Shown here: piece after piece, positions 18,089 to 28,241 of the stretch
Layout of the letters: each line of letters starts with the position of its first letter
Position numbering within the stretch: position 1 is the stretch's first letter
Assembly (NCBI RefSeq): GCF_012927645.1
Contig: NZ_JABBMT010000016.1
Coordinates: 20,377 to 84,376, forward strand
Direction: 5' to 3'
DNA from: Pseudoalteromonas arctica
GTDB lineage: Bacteria > Pseudomonadota > Gammaproteobacteria > Enterobacterales > Alteromonadaceae
Length of the DNA: 64,000 nt
The notes under the pieces: generated by a model
Told to the model about the DNA's origin: nothing
What the model saw: only the letters and a program-made list of their open reading frames with translations
Database searches by the model: none
Made by a program: the position numbers and the translations under genes

Positions 18089-18316
18089 TTACTTATGTAA
18101 GTCAGTGTATGGAAGAAGGGCTAAGTAGCGAGCACGCTTAATAGCAGTTGCTAGCTGGCGCTGGTATTTAGCGCTAGTACCTGTGATACGGCTAGGTACG
18201 ATTTTGCCACTTTCTGTAACATAGTTTCTAAGAGTAGCTAGATCTTTATAATCGATTTGTTGTACGCCTTCCGCTTTAAAGCGGCAGAACTTACGACGTC
18301 TGAAATAACGTGCCAT
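18089..18316 (-). CDS. rpsR: 30S ribosomal protein bS18
   Basis: A 75-residue protein, '[17 protein letters not shown]', nearly identical in form to E. coli bS18. It pairs with bS6 on the 30S platform. It lies 12 bp downstream of priB within the operon. Confidence 0.98.
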
Positions 18317-18328
18317 GAGATAAATTCC

Positions 18329-18646
18329 TCAAATAATTCTTTCTATATGCTGAGCATGCAAAACCAATTGGCTAAGGCCGTTACGACCTTCGTGGCGATT
18401 TAAAAAACCACTCACTTGCAATGCCTGCCCAACGTGCAAATGTTGAGTCTGTTGTTGCATTTGCTTACCACTGGCAACCACTTGAAGCCTGACATAACTA
18501 TTACGGTTAAGGTCTGCTTCAACTTGCATTGATTTATGTTCTACAACAAAAATACAATGCGGGATACCAGCAGGGCTTTGGCTAAACTTGGGTGTTTTGC
18601 AAACAACCCCAGAAATAACCAGCTGATTCATAAAAGGACTGACCAT
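18329..18646 (-). CDS. priB: primosomal replication protein PriB
   Basis: A 105-residue OB-fold single-strand DNA-binding protein of replication restart. 'LVISGVVCKTPKFSQSPAGIPHC' aligns with E. coli PriB. The ATG at 18646 has AAGG upstream. An internal ATG at 18631 would match the usual N-terminus better but lacks a ribosome binding site. Its place between rpsF and rpsR is the standard gammaproteobacterial arrangement. Confidence 0.95.
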   Translation of the reverse strand: MVSPFMNQLVISGVVCKTPKFSQSPAGIPHCIFVVEHKSMQVEADLNRNSYVRLQVVASGKQMQQQTQHLHVGQALQVSGFLNRHEGRNGLSQLVLHAQHIERII

Positions 18647-18699
18647 ATGGTTTACCTTAAATTATCGCTGATCAAACACCATGCTTGGACTCAAAACAA

Positions 18700-19041
18700 T
18701 TAAGCAGCTGGTGCTTCTTTCTTCTCTTCTCTTACAAGAGGAGATGCTTCAGTTACAGCGTCTTTAGTACGCATAACTAAGTTACGAAGCACTGCATCGT
18801 TGTAGCGGAAAGTAGTTTCTAGCTCGCTGATTACTTCAGTAGGTGCTTCAACGTTCATAAGAACATAATGAGCTTTATGAAGCTTGTTGATTGGGTATGC
18901 CAATTGACGGCGACCCCAATCTTCAAGACGGTGGATAGTACCACCCGCTTCAGTGATAGAACCAGTATAACGTTCGATCATACCAGCAACTTGCTCACTC
19001 TGATCTGGGTGAACCATGAATACGATTTCGTAATGACGCAT
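18700..19041 (-). CDS. rpsF: 30S ribosomal protein bS6
   Basis: A 113-residue protein with the conserved '[18 protein letters not shown]' start and '[20 protein letters not shown]'. The C-terminus ends '...[10 protein letters not shown]'. It is about 18-20 residues shorter than E. coli bS6 and lacks the terminal Glu-Glu to which RimK adds glutamates. It is first gene of the operon. Confidence 0.98.
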   Translation of the reverse strand: MRHYEIVFMVHPDQSEQVAGMIERYTGSITEAGGTIHRLEDWGRRQLAYPINKLHKAHYVLMNVEAPTEVISELETTFRYNDAVLRNLVMRTKDAVTEASPLVREEKKEAPAA

Positions 19042-19048
19042 GGATATT

Positions 19049-19101
19049 CCTTACGGTTAATAGAGCCTTCTACCGTTTCAGCCGGTCGGTTTAAGGCAAG
19101 G
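19049..19101 (-). promoter_or_regulatory. possible S6:S18-binding leader of rpsF mRNA
   Basis: The 60 bases before rpsF contain CCG-rich paired segments (ACCG-GCTGAAA-CGGT, with a second CCG just upstream) close to the ribosome binding site. Many rpsF leaders carry a CCG-containing hairpin bound by the S6:S18 complex for autoregulation. The match is by eye and the fold was not computed. Confidence 0.35.
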
Positions 19102-19196
19102 AATTAATATTAAATAGGCCGAAATGAGCGCGTATTTTACGCTTAGTTGGAAAATTAAGCAAGTAGGTTTTTTAGCTTTAAGTGGTAAGTTGAAAA

Positions 19197-19273
19197 ATCA
19201 GCTATCAGCTATCAGCTATCAGCTATCAGCTATCAGCTATCAGCTATCAGCTATCAGCTATCAGCTATCAGCT
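19197..19273. repeat. 11-copy heptanucleotide tandem repeat (ATCAGCT)n
   Basis: Eleven exact copies of the 7-bp unit ATCAGCT (77 bp) lie between the rpsF promoter region and the terminator of rlmB. The unit contains AGCT, so single strands can pair weakly with themselves. No spacers are present, so this is not a CRISPR. The copy number is expected to vary by slippage. The 317-bp gap holds nothing else but the rpsF leader and the terminator. Confidence 0.95.
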
Positions 19274-19275
19274 CA

Positions 19276-19311
19276 AAAAGAAAAACCATGCTTGTTAAGT
19301 CAAGCATGGTT
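19276..19311 (-). terminator. rho-independent terminator after rlmB
   Basis: On the minus strand AACCATGCTTG pairs with CAAGCATGGTT across a 6-nt loop and is followed by TTTTTCTTTTT. It lies about 48 bp past the rlmB stop and ends the rnr-rlmB transcript. Confidence 0.9.
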
Positions 19312-19358
19312 TCAAATTTTATCTCTAAACTGACGGCTACAAGCTTAAAGCTTTTCTT

Positions 19359-20105
19359 TTATGGCTGTGTCGTATTTCTCTGGCGCAGTACTTCAAACAA
19401 ACATATGCCAGTTGCAACTGAAACGTTTAAGCTTGAAACACTCCCTGCCATCGGGATTTTAACCAGTGCATCACAATGCTCACGCGTTAAACGACGCATC
19501 CCCTCGCCTTCAGCGCCCATAACAATGGCCATTGGGCCAGTTAAGTTTGCATCAAATACATGAGTGTCTGTTTCGCCAGCAGTGCCCACGACCCAAACAC
19601 CAGCATCTTTTATTTCACGTAAAGTACGGGCAAGATTGGTGACTTGGATCAGCGGTACGGTTTCAGCTGCGCCACAGGCAACTTTACGCGCTGTGCCATT
19701 TAATTTGGCTGACTTATCTTTTGGCACGATAATCGCGTGTACGCCAGCGGCATCAGCACTACGTAAGCAAGCACCTAAGTTATGCGGATCAGTTATGCCA
19801 TCGAGAACCAGTAAAAATGGCGTTTCTTCACGAGCAATGATTGTATCCAAGTCTTTTTCGTTAAAAGTCGGTGCCGCTATAACGTTTGCAATAATACCTT
19901 GATGCTGCTCACCTTTTGATTTGTTATCAAGGGCTTTACGCTGCATAAACTGCACTGATATACCAAATTTACGCGCTTCTTCAATAATTGGAGATAAGCG
20001 TTTATCATCACGTCCTTTTAGGGCATAAATCTCAATAAAGCGCTCAGGCTCACTTGCGAAAATTGCTTCAACAGAGTGAAAGCCAAAAATCAATTCATTA
20101 CTCAC
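19359..20105 (-). CDS. rlmB: 23S rRNA (guanosine-2'-O-)-methyltransferase RlmB
   Basis: A 248-residue SpoU/TrmH knotted methyltransferase that modifies G2251 of 23S rRNA. An N-terminal substrate-binding domain ('[10 protein letters not shown]') is followed by motif 1 '[20 protein letters not shown]', motif 2 '[11 protein letters not shown]' and motif 3 '[18 protein letters not shown]'. It overlaps the rnr stop by 4 bp (ATGA type). Confidence 0.96.
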   Translation of the reverse strand: MSNELIFGFHSVEAIFASEPERFIEIYALKGRDDKRLSPIIEEARKFGISVQFMQRKALDNKSKGEQHQGIIANVIAAPTFNEKDLDTIIAREETPFLLVLDGITDPHNLGACLRSADAAGVHAIIVPKDKSAKLNGTARKVACGAAETVPLIQVTNLARTLREIKDAGVWVVGTAGETDTHVFDANLTGPMAIVMGAEGEGMRRLTREHCDALVKIPMAGSVSSLNVSVATGICLFEVLRQRNTTQP

Positions 20106-22597
20106 GTATCACTTGCTCCTGAACTCTTACTTTTACGGGCATTTTTGCCTGATCTTTTCGGTTTTTTCACAGCCTTTCTCTTTGGTTTTTTTGCAGTCGT
20201 TGTAGTGCCAGCATCCGCTGATTTTCCTGTAGGTTTCTTTTTACCTCTACTGGCACTGTTTTTTTTTGGCTTTGCTTTTCTCTGTTCAGAACGACCGCTA
20301 TGTTCACCTGACTCTTTTGCGTCAGCTTTTTTACCTGGTATTTTGCCACGTTTTAGCTGTGAACGAACACTTGCAGGCTGGTGCCCTTTCGCATCACCAC
20401 GACGGCGCGCGTATCTGTCTTGTGCCGCATTGCCATCTAACGTTAAGTTAATACGGCGCTCATCTAAGCTTACCGATGCCACCTGAACCGTGACTTTATC
20501 ACCTAAACGATAAACTTTACGAGAATGCTCACCAATCAAGCAATGTTTAGCGCCATCATATTGAAAATACTCATCGCCTAAATTAGTGACATGGATAAGG
20601 CCATCAATTTGTAAATCAGCTAAGCGAATAAACAAGCCAAAGTTAGTAACCGATGAGATCACCCCTTCAAATTCGTCGCCCACATGATCTTGCATGTATT
20701 CGCATTTTAGCCAATCAGCTACTTCACGGGTTGCATCATCTGCACGACGCTCCGTATTCGAACACTGCTCGCCCAATTGCGCGACTTCTTCGTCACTATA
20801 AACATACGCCCCCGACGTAACCATACCTTGCGCTTTTAAAATTCCTTTAATCGCACGATGTACGACTAAATCTGGGTAACGACGAATTGGCGAGGTGAAA
20901 TGTGCATATTCGCCCAATGACAAACCAAAGTGACCGATGTTTTCAGCTTGATATACTGCCTGCTTCATCGAACGCAGTAGCATAGTTTGGATGAGTTCAG
21001 CATCAGGGCGGTTGCCAAGCTTGGCTAACACATGGGTAATTTCTTTTGGTGTTGGCTCATCACTGAGCGTTGCTTCAATACCCAACTCTGATAAAAACTG
21101 TCTAAAGTTAGCCAGTTTTTCACCATCTGGTTCAGCATGAACACGATAAAGCGCGCTGGCTTCGTGTTTTTCAAGCATTTTAGCCGCAGAGACATTGGCT
21201 AAAATCATACACTCTTCAATTAACTTGTGCGCATCATTACGAACCACTGGTACTATTGATTCAATTTTACGTTGGGCATTAAATACAAAGCGTGTTTCGA
21301 GGGTTTCAAACTCAATCGCTCCACGCTGTTGGCGCGCCGATTTAAGTGCCATATACATTTGCTGTAAATCAGTTAAATGTGGCACGACTGCTGCGTATTC
21401 TTTACGTAACTTTTCATCACCTTGCAAAATGGCATTGGTTTTGGTGTAAGTTAAACGCGCATGCGAGTTCATTACGGCTTCATAAAAACGATAACCAGAC
21501 AGCTTACCTGCTTCTGATACCATCATTTCAGCAACCATACATAAGCGGTCAACTTCAGGGTTTAATGAACACAACCCATTAGAAAGCACTTTTGGCAGCA
21601 TAGGAATAACTTGTTCAGGAAAGTACACTGAATTACCCCGTTCGATTGCCTCGGCATTAAGTGGGGTATTCATTCCGACATAATGGGATACATCAGCAAT
21701 CGCCACCCATAACCGCCAACCACCCGATTTTTTGCGTTCACAATAAACCGCATCATCAAAGTCACGCGCGTCTTCACCATCAATTGTTACTAATGGTAAA
21801 TCACGTAAATCTACACGGTTTTGTTTATCGGCTTCTTCGACAAATTCACCTAAATGCTCCACCTGTTTTTCAACCGCTTCAGGCCATACATGCGGGATAT
21901 CGTGATTACGCAGAGCAACTTCAATTTCCATACCCGGCGCTAAATGCTCACCCAGTACATCAATGATTTTCCCTAGCGCATTCATATTACGGTTAGGGCT
22001 TTGGGTAATTTGCACTTGCACCATTTGGTTGTGGCGTGCGCCGTTTTCACTGCCTGGCAAAATAATGATATCTTGCGTAATTCGGGGGTCTTCGGCTACA
22101 ACTACAGCAATACCGTGTTCAACAAAATAGCGGCCAACAATTGGCGCACGTTCATTGGTCAGCACTTTAATAATTCGTGCGTCACACTTACCGCCAGAGC
22201 CACGCTTAGTACCTTTAGCCAGCACTATGTCGCCATGCAGTACCGAACTCATTTGATGCTTGGCAATAAACCAATCTTTACTTTCGCCTTCGATTTCTAA
22301 AAAGCCAAACCCGTCACGGTGACCAATTACTTTGCCTTTAACAAGCCCAGCTTCATCAATTAAGGCGTAGCATTTAAATTTATTAAAGAACAGTTGACCA
22401 TCACGCTCCATGGCACGTAAACGACGCTTAAAAGCAATTTGACGCTCATCATCGCTTACCGCTAACTCTTCACATAATTGATGAAAATTAGCAGGCTTGG
22501 CACGGTCTTTTATATGAGTAAGTATAAACTCACGGCTTGGGACAGGGTTTTCGTACTTTTCTTGTTCTCGACTGAGATTAGGATCTTGGTTTGACAT
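20102..22597 (-). CDS. rnr: ribonuclease R
   Basis: An 831-residue processive 3'-5' exoribonuclease. In order: an N-terminal HTH-like domain, two cold-shock domains, the RNB catalytic domain with '[13 protein letters not shown]' (metal-binding aspartates) near residue 272, an S1 domain ('[16 protein letters not shown]') and a long Lys/Arg-rich low-complexity tail of about 90 residues. The basic tail is characteristic of RNase R rather than RNase II. It is coupled to rlmB, as in many gammaproteobacteria. Confidence 0.97.
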   Translation of the reverse strand: MSNQDPNLSREQEKYENPVPSREFILTHIKDRAKPANFHQLCEELAVSDDERQIAFKRRLRAMERDGQLFFNKFKCYALIDEAGLVKGKVIGHRDGFGFLEIEGESKDWFIAKHQMSSVLHGDIVLAKGTKRGSGGKCDARIIKVLTNERAPIVGRYFVEHGIAVVVAEDPRITQDIIILPGSENGARHNQMVQVQITQSPNRNMNALGKIIDVLGEHLAPGMEIEVALRNHDIPHVWPEAVEKQVEHLGEFVEEADKQNRVDLRDLPLVTIDGEDARDFDDAVYCERKKSGGWRLWVAIADVSHYVGMNTPLNAEAIERGNSVYFPEQVIPMLPKVLSNGLCSLNPEVDRLCMVAEMMVSEAGKLSGYRFYEAVMNSHARLTYTKTNAILQGDEKLRKEYAAVVPHLTDLQQMYMALKSARQQRGAIEFETLETRFVFNAQRKIESIVPVVRNDAHKLIEECMILANVSAAKMLEKHEASALYRVHAEPDGEKLANFRQFLSELGIEATLSDEPTPKEITHVLAKLGNRPDAELIQTMLLRSMKQAVYQAENIGHFGLSLGEYAHFTSPIRRYPDLVVHRAIKGILKAQGMVTSGAYVYSDEEVAQLGEQCSNTERRADDATREVADWLKCEYMQDHVGDEFEGVISSVTNFGLFIRLADLQIDGLIHVTNLGDEYFQYDGAKHCLIGEHSRKVYRLGDKVTVQVASVSLDERRINLTLDGNAAQDRYARRRGDAKGHQPASVRSQLKRGKIPGKKADAKESGEHSGRSEQRKAKPKKNSASRGKKKPTGKSADAGTTTTAKKPKRKAVKKPKRSGKNARKSKSSGASDT

Positions 22598-22943
22598 TCA
22601 CTATCTTGTTAATTGGTTATGATGTTATTTTAACCCATAACCGATCAATGAGACAGGCAAAAGCTATGAAACTTTTAAGAAAACGCTTTTACCTGCTTTA
22701 AACTGCTTATAATGGCGTTATAGCCAGCCTTTTTGTTTGGCTATACGCGCTGCATCTACTCGGTTTATGGCATTAAAATTAAAGCATTCATAATTACCTC
22801 CAGTTGAATGTGATAACTATGCCAGCCGCTAAAAAAATAAGAGTGTAAAATGTCATCAACTTTGCTGACATTTGTCATGTTTTAAAAATTTCACCTTATT
22901 ATGAGCAGTGATAAGATAGTAAAAAATAGCAGAGCGAATTTAC
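22598..22943. other. 346-bp divergent intergenic region
   Basis: Between rnr and the EamA gene I see no gene. It holds a hairpin at 22716-22748 (11-bp stem GCGTATAGCCA type with one bulged T, T-rich loop) and an inverted repeat at 22848-22873, listed separately. Promoters for both flanking genes should lie here. Confidence 0.6.
22848..22873. promoter_or_regulatory. inverted repeat, possible operator upstream of the EamA gene
   Basis: AAATGTCA and TGACATTT form a perfect 8-bp dyad with a 10-bp spacer, about 70 bp before the EamA start. The geometry suits a dimeric regulator. No cognate regulator is adjacent. Confidence 0.35.
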
Positions 22944-23810
22944 ATGCAACCCCAACAACAAAGTTTAATTTATTTACATATTGCGGTATTACTTTTTGGT
23001 GGCACAGCACTATTTGCCAAATTAATAAATCTCAACGCATTAGATATCACCGTGTACCGCGCAGCCATAGCGGGTCTGGCTATTATGATATTGCTATTAT
23101 GGCAAAAAAAAGCAATTAAACTCAGCTGTGCTAAAGATTACTTGATTGCTTTGTTGTTAGGGGCTGCTGTAGGTATACATTGGGTTACTTATTTTGCGGG
23201 TATGCAAATGGCGGGGATTGCCATTGGTATGATTGCATTTTTTACTTACCCAGTGATCACCGTATTTATTGAACCATTCTTTAATAGTAGTAAACCCAAA
23301 GTAAACGATTTGCTCAGTGCAGGCGTAGTAATAACTGGGATCTATTTACTGATCCCAAATGCAGATATGGGTAATAATGTGACCTTAGGGGTGGTAACAG
23401 GGATTATTTCGGCATTTTTTTTCGCTTTTAGAAATATTGTTCATAAGCGATACTTTAGCCACTACGGTGGGCCACAAACTATGTTTTATCAAACATTCGT
23501 GGCTAGCTTATTATTATGTGCTTTTATTGAAGTACCAGTGATAAATATAGCAAACCAAGATTTGGGGTTATTGGTCGTCGCTGGTGTAATTTTTACTGCA
23601 ACTCCGCACTCTTTATTTGCGGCAAGTTTACAATATTTATCAGCATCAACAGCGGGGCTTATTTCTTGTTTACAGCCTTTGTATGGCACATTTTTAGCTT
23701 TTTTGCTGTTACATGAACAACCTTCACTACAGACCCTGCTTGGCGGTGCTTTGGTGATCAGTGCAGCATTTTACGAAACATGGTCAGTTACTCGGAAACA
23801 CACATTATGA
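22944..23810 (+). CDS. EamA/DMT-superfamily transporter
   Basis: A 288-residue inner membrane protein of ten predicted helices in two repeated EamA halves, each beginning with a glycine-rich helix ('LLFGGTALFAKL', 'VTGIISAFFFAFRNI'). Family members export amino acids or other metabolites. The substrate cannot be told. The stop overlaps the GDPD start as ATGA, so the two genes are probably cotranscribed. Confidence 0.85.
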   Translation: MQPQQQSLIYLHIAVLLFGGTALFAKLINLNALDITVYRAAIAGLAIMILLLWQKKAIKLSCAKDYLIALLLGAAVGIHWVTYFAGMQMAGIAIGMIAFFTYPVITVFIEPFFNSSKPKVNDLLSAGVVITGIYLLIPNADMGNNVTLGVVTGIISAFFFAFRNIVHKRYFSHYGGPQTMFYQTFVASLLLCAFIEVPVINIANQDLGLLVVAGVIFTATPHSLFAASLQYLSASTAGLISCLQPLYGTFLAFLLLHEQPSLQTLLGGALVISAAFYETWSVTRKHTL

Positions 23811-24505
23811 TAAAAATTTTTGCTCATCGTGGCGCCAGTGGCACTTATCCAGAAAATACCCAGAGTGCAATAACCGCAGCAGTCGAAATTGAAATCGATG
23901 GTATTGAGGTCGATGTCCAAAGTTGTTTGGATGATTACATGATCATTCATGACACTTGGCTAGATCGCACCACCAACGGCCGCGGAAAAATAAATAAACT
24001 CACCCGAGAGCAAATTCAATGTTTTGATGCAGGTAATAATGAGTGTGTTCCCACCTTACAACAAACCATAGATTGGGTTAACAATAAAACATTATTAAAC
24101 CTAGAGTTAAAACACACTTTTGCATTGGATAAGTTTGTTAAGCTGATTGAAGCAAACGTTGCAGCTAAAAAACTGTCACGCGACAACCTTTTAGTCTCTT
24201 CGTTTGATCACCATCAACTCATGTGGCTAAAACAACAGTTACCATGGGTGAAAATTGGCGCCTTAACAGCCTCTATTCCGATCAACTATGCCGAATTTGC
24301 CCAGCGCTTACAGGCGTTTAGTATTCATGTTGATAAAAACTTTATTAACCATGAGTTTGTCGCAGATGCCAAACAACGCGACTTACAAGTTTATGCGTAC
24401 ACGGTTGATAAAAAAGAAGATATTGAATTAATGCTGAGTTTTGATGTGGACGGAATTTTTACTAATTATCCCTGCAACACTAAAATGATTTTAAACTCAC
24501 TGTAG
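23807..24505 (+). CDS. cytoplasmic glycerophosphodiester phosphodiesterase
   Basis: About 232 residues from ATG 23807, where 'IKIFAHRGASGTYPENT' begins the TIM barrel. Catalytic His-Arg-Gly and Glu are visible, with 'EVDVQSCLDD' and 'IIHDTWLDRTT' following. It hydrolyses glycerophosphodiesters to glycerol-3-phosphate and alcohols. No signal peptide, so the UgpQ (cytoplasmic) class. An upstream in-frame ATG would extend into the EamA gene and is rejected in favour of the ATGA overlap. Confidence 0.92.
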   Translation: MIKIFAHRGASGTYPENTQSAITAAVEIEIDGIEVDVQSCLDDYMIIHDTWLDRTTNGRGKINKLTREQIQCFDAGNNECVPTLQQTIDWVNNKTLLNLELKHTFALDKFVKLIEANVAAKKLSRDNLLVSSFDHHQLMWLKQQLPWVKIGALTASIPINYAEFAQRLQAFSIHVDKNFINHEFVADAKQRDLQVYAYTVDKKEDIELMLSFDVDGIFTNYPCNTKMILNSL

Positions 24506-24576
24506 TTATCAAAAATAGCTGCCGTTCATCCTATATTCTTGAATTAAAGTGAATTTGAACGATACTGAGTAAAACA

Positions 24577-25818
24577 ATGCAACAGCCGAGCGGGCAATTG
24601 ATGAGTGGGTATATGCGTATTTATAACTTTATAGAACAAGGCTTCTTTTTTACTTTAACCCGAAAGATTGTTGGCAACCTTAGCTTTGTATTTATTTTTC
24701 AAGCTATTACTCTGGTTTGGTTATATAAAAATCTAACTACGCAAAACGCAGACACCAGCCTATTTTGGTTACTCACGGTGATTATTATTGCCGGCTTTGC
24801 TTTTACGCTCTTTTACATGCGCTTTCTGATCGTGCGCCCAGTTACGGCAATGCGCGATACTTTAGTGAAAATTAATCGCCAAGATGCAAACTTAGCAGCT
24901 AAACTCCCCCACTTTACCTATGATGAATTTCGTGAGATCAGCCAGCAGTACAACACCTTTACTGATCATCTAAGCCAATTACTCGCTACCACTTACCAAA
25001 GTGCGCAGGCCAGTGCACAAAGTAATAATCAAGTGACCGAGTCAATGCAACATACAGCGCAGCTAAGCGAACAACAAATTGATTTTAGCCAAACAATAAC
25101 CGCAGCCAGTAATCAAATAACTGATAGTCTGCAAAGTATTGTTACCAATACCGACAATGTACATCAAGTTAACGCAGAGCACCTAAACTTTGTTACACAC
25201 TCTGCACAAGAACTTACAAAACTAGTCACTCAAGTTAAATCGATTAGTCATGTGTTAAGTCGTTTTTCAGAAACGATCTATGATTTAAAACAAAACAGCG
25301 AGAATATTCGTAGCATCCTGAAAATGGTTGAAGAGTTTTCAGATCAAACGAATTTGTTAGCCCTCAATGCTGCAATAGAAGCCGCCCGTGCAGGTGAAGC
25401 AGGTCGTGGCTTTGCGGTTGTGGCAGATGAAGTGAGAACTTTATCGGTTAAAGTAAGCGATGCAACTCGCCAGATCAGCGATTTCATCAACCAAATGGAT
25501 TCTTTAGTAAATCAGACAAATAAAGAATCTGAGCAACTTGTCAGTTATTCACATAATGCAGAAACAACCATCAGTAGTACATCCCATGGATTTACTGATC
25601 GGCTTGTTGAATTTGAACACAATCAACAACAATTACAGCAAATTGTCAGCGCTGTGCACTTACTCGAACAGACACAAAATCAAACCCATCAATCAGTTGA
25701 ACAAATCGTTGCATTAGGCAGCCAAGCAAAAGCACAAATTGATGTAGCGCTAGGTGATTGTCAATTATCACAACAGCTAAGTGAGCAAACTCAGCAGCAG
25801 TTACAGCGTTTTGTCTAA
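24577..25818 (+). CDS. methyl-accepting chemotaxis protein
   Basis: A 413-residue chemoreceptor. Two close transmembrane helices (about 32-50 and 62-84) leave almost no periplasmic loop, so no external ligand domain is present. A HAMP domain follows (about 84-138), then a long coiled coil with the hairpin tip '[31 protein letters not shown]' region near 260-290. It likely senses a membrane or cytoplasmic signal and controls CheA. No che genes are nearby. Confidence 0.92.
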   Translation: MQQPSGQLMSGYMRIYNFIEQGFFFTLTRKIVGNLSFVFIFQAITLVWLYKNLTTQNADTSLFWLLTVIIIAGFAFTLFYMRFLIVRPVTAMRDTLVKINRQDANLAAKLPHFTYDEFREISQQYNTFTDHLSQLLATTYQSAQASAQSNNQVTESMQHTAQLSEQQIDFSQTITAASNQITDSLQSIVTNTDNVHQVNAEHLNFVTHSAQELTKLVTQVKSISHVLSRFSETIYDLKQNSENIRSILKMVEEFSDQTNLLALNAAIEAARAGEAGRGFAVVADEVRTLSVKVSDATRQISDFINQMDSLVNQTNKESEQLVSYSHNAETTISSTSHGFTDRLVEFEHNQQQLQQIVSAVHLLEQTQNQTHQSVEQIVALGSQAKAQIDVALGDCQLSQQLSEQTQQQLQRFV

Positions 25819-25888
25819 GTACAAGCGTTTTAACTGCGCTGTAAATATGTTAAATTGCGCCGTTATTCTTTCTTAATGATGTACCCAT

Positions 25889-27022
25889 GTGAGTAGCTCA
25901 ATATCCGATCACACGCAGTTAGCCCTTGATATAAAACAGTGGGGTAAAGAACTTGGCTTTGCTGAAGTTGGCATCACTGACATTGACTTATCTAAGCACG
26001 AGGCACAATTACAGCGCTGGCTTGATGCGGGTTATCACGGGTCAATGGATTATATGGCGGCACATGGTATGAAACGCGCTCGCCCTGCGGAACTAGTCCC
26101 AGGCACTGTGCGGGTTATATCAGTAAAAATGAATTATCTGCCCCCCGATGCAAGCTTTGCTAAAACCCTCAAAAATACCGATAAAGCGTATATTAGTCGT
26201 TATGCGTTAGGCCGTGATTATCATAAACTGATGCGCAATCGATTAAAGAAATTAGGTCAAAAAATTGAGCTGCAAATCGGTCAATTAGGTTATCGGCCAT
26301 TCGTTGATTCAGCGCCAGTATTAGAACGCCAACTCGCTGAAAAAGCAGGTTTAGGTTGGCGTGGAAAACACAGCTTGCTAATCAATAAAGAAGCCGGTTC
26401 TTGGTTCTTTTTGGGTGAGTTATTTGTTGATATCCCTTTACCAATTGATAAGCCCAATGAGTTTGAGGGATGTGGGAAGTGTGTAGCCTGCATAACTTTA
26501 TGCCCAACCGGCGCAATTGTAGAGCCTTACGTAGTTGATGCGCGCAAGTGTATTTCTTATCTTACTATTGAGCTACAAGGGCCAATCCCAGAGCAATATC
26601 GCTCACTATTAGGTAATCGCGTTTACGGCTGTGATGATTGCCAATTAGTTTGCCCATGGAACCGCTACGGGCAAATTACCGATGAAGCCGACTTTCACCC
26701 ACGAACACAATTAAAAGATAAAGATTTACTTGATTTATTTAGTTGGGATGAAGCCACCTTTTTAAAAAATACCGAAGGCAGTCCAATCCGTCGAATTGGC
26801 CATCAGCGCTGGCTCCGAAATATTGCTGTAGGTTTAGGTAATGCGCAATTTAGCCAATCGATCGTTGACGCGCTCAGCGCCAGTTATGATCAATCAACCG
26901 AGTTGGTAAAAGAACACATAGAGTGGGCGATTAAGCAACAACGCTCAAAGCAAGATAAGCTACTAAGAAAAACCGCCCGTTTGATACGTATCGTAGAAAA
27001 GGGTTTACCAAGAGATGCGTAG
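25889..27022 (+). CDS. queG: epoxyqueuosine reductase QueG
   Basis: A 377-residue cobalamin- and iron-sulfur-dependent enzyme for the last step of queuosine synthesis in tRNA. Two [4Fe-4S] motifs are visible ('CGKCVACITLCPTGAI' and 'CDDCQLVCPW'), plus the N-terminal 'LGFAEVGITDI' and 'GYHGSMDYM'. The start is GTG 25889. An ATG two bases earlier runs straight into a stop. The C-terminal HEAT-like region is present. Confidence 0.95.
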   Translation: MSSSISDHTQLALDIKQWGKELGFAEVGITDIDLSKHEAQLQRWLDAGYHGSMDYMAAHGMKRARPAELVPGTVRVISVKMNYLPPDASFAKTLKNTDKAYISRYALGRDYHKLMRNRLKKLGQKIELQIGQLGYRPFVDSAPVLERQLAEKAGLGWRGKHSLLINKEAGSWFFLGELFVDIPLPIDKPNEFEGCGKCVACITLCPTGAIVEPYVVDARKCISYLTIELQGPIPEQYRSLLGNRVYGCDDCQLVCPWNRYGQITDEADFHPRTQLKDKDLLDLFSWDEATFLKNTEGSPIRRIGHQRWLRNIAVGLGNAQFSQSIVDALSASYDQSTELVKEHIEWAIKQQRSKQDKLLRKTARLIRIVEKGLPRDA

Positions 27023-27045
27023 CTTCCCCCCATTGATTATTATCA

Positions 27046-28176
27046 TTACTTTTTCAATAAGATAGACAAGTCTTGTTCAATTTCATGAAAAGCGGCTTTC
27101 ACCCCCTGCACAGACTCTACACGGGCAACTGATTTTTGAATAGCTTGATCTACCTTCTGATAAATAAACACTTCTTGATCTTCATCTAACCCCATTGACG
27201 GGATCCGCTGCTCTAACTCTTCTTGTAAACACTTAAATACAGCTTCGTTACTTTTATGGTTTTCATTTAACAGCTCAATTAAGCTATGAAACTTGCTATT
27301 AACCATAGTAATTGCATCATTTAGCTTTGCTTGCTGCGACTGTAAAGCTTCACGAGTCATGATTGCTCGTAGCTGTTGCTCTGTGACACTGACAATAAAG
27401 CACACATGATCACGGATCCGGCCATGCTTATCAGGGTCGTGATCTGGCATATTTAAAATCAATAAACTAATTAATTCATAATTAACTAAGATACGATGGG
27501 AAAACTCATGTATGCGGCCCTTACTTTTTAGCATATCAAACAATTCAATTACAATTGGCGAACACGTACCATTTAGGGCAAAGTGTTCAGGAGCATCCAT
27601 ACGCGCTCTAAACTCAACATTACCTTGTAAGTCAAACAATCTTAAACAATGAACTAAGGCTTCACCCAACGCTTTAGTGTTGTTAATCATACCAATACTC
27701 TCAATATAATTAACTATTTGCCCCATTTCACTACTGTTTGCCATGGCGTTAAATGCGGTTGACGTGGCCTCTTCAACTTGCTGTTCTAACGATTTTTTTT
27801 CAATGAGTACTTGGTTAAGAATTTGCAGTTTTGATTTAAGTTCGTCCTGCCCAAATGGCTTAACTATATAATCTTCTGCACCGACTGCATAACCTTCCAT
27901 CCGCTCCTCGACAGTACCTCTGGCTGACACGAACATTACGATAATATTTGCCGTACTAGGGTTTGCTTTTAGTTTTCTACATACCTCATAACCATTCATT
28001 TGTGGCATACTCACGTCAAGTAAGATTACTTGCGGCGCAAATTCTTCGACTATGCTAAGGCACTCTGGACCACTGCTAACCATCTTTAATTCAAAATCAA
28101 GATCCAGCAATATCTCTTCTATAATTTCTAAATTAAAAGGCTCATCATCAACAGCTAGTATTCTCGTTAAAGGCAT
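27046..28176 (-). CDS. response regulator with atypical C-terminal output region
   Basis: About 376 residues from ATG 28176, which has GGAT ten bases upstream. An upstream ATG at 28194 has no ribosome binding site. The receiver domain starts 'ILAVDDEPFN' and carries the phosphorylatable Asp in 'ILLDVSMPQMNGYEV' (about residue 54) and Lys in 'IVKPFG'. A coiled coil follows. The C-terminal 200 residues match no output domain I know (no HTH, GGDEF or PP2C). It pairs with the hybrid kinase upstream. Confidence 0.85.
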   Translation of the reverse strand: MPLTRILAVDDEPFNLEIIEEILLDLDFELKMVSSGPECLSIVEEFAPQVILLDVSMPQMNGYEVCRKLKANPSTANIIVMFVSARGTVEERMEGYAVGAEDYIVKPFGQDELKSKLQILNQVLIEKKSLEQQVEEATSTAFNAMANSSEMGQIVNYIESIGMINNTKALGEALVHCLRLFDLQGNVEFRARMDAPEHFALNGTCSPIVIELFDMLKSKGRIHEFSHRILVNYELISLLILNMPDHDPDKHGRIRDHVCFIVSVTEQQLRAIMTREALQSQQAKLNDAITMVNSKFHSLIELLNENHKSNEAVFKCLQEELEQRIPSMGLDEDQEVFIYQKVDQAIQKSVARVESVQGVKAAFHEIEQDLSILLKK

Positions 28177-28241
28177 AATTATCATCCATTTCATAATTCA
28201 TATTAATAGTTTAGTCGTAAAAAAAACTCTTACCAGTAATG

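Noticed and set aside
19197..19273. Possible CRISPR array
   Set aside because: Units are 7 bp and contiguous, without spacers and without cas genes nearby.
19124..19333. Open frame spanning the heptamer array
   Set aside because: Its protein is mostly translated tandem repeat, with no start signal and no homology. The array is better explained as non-coding.
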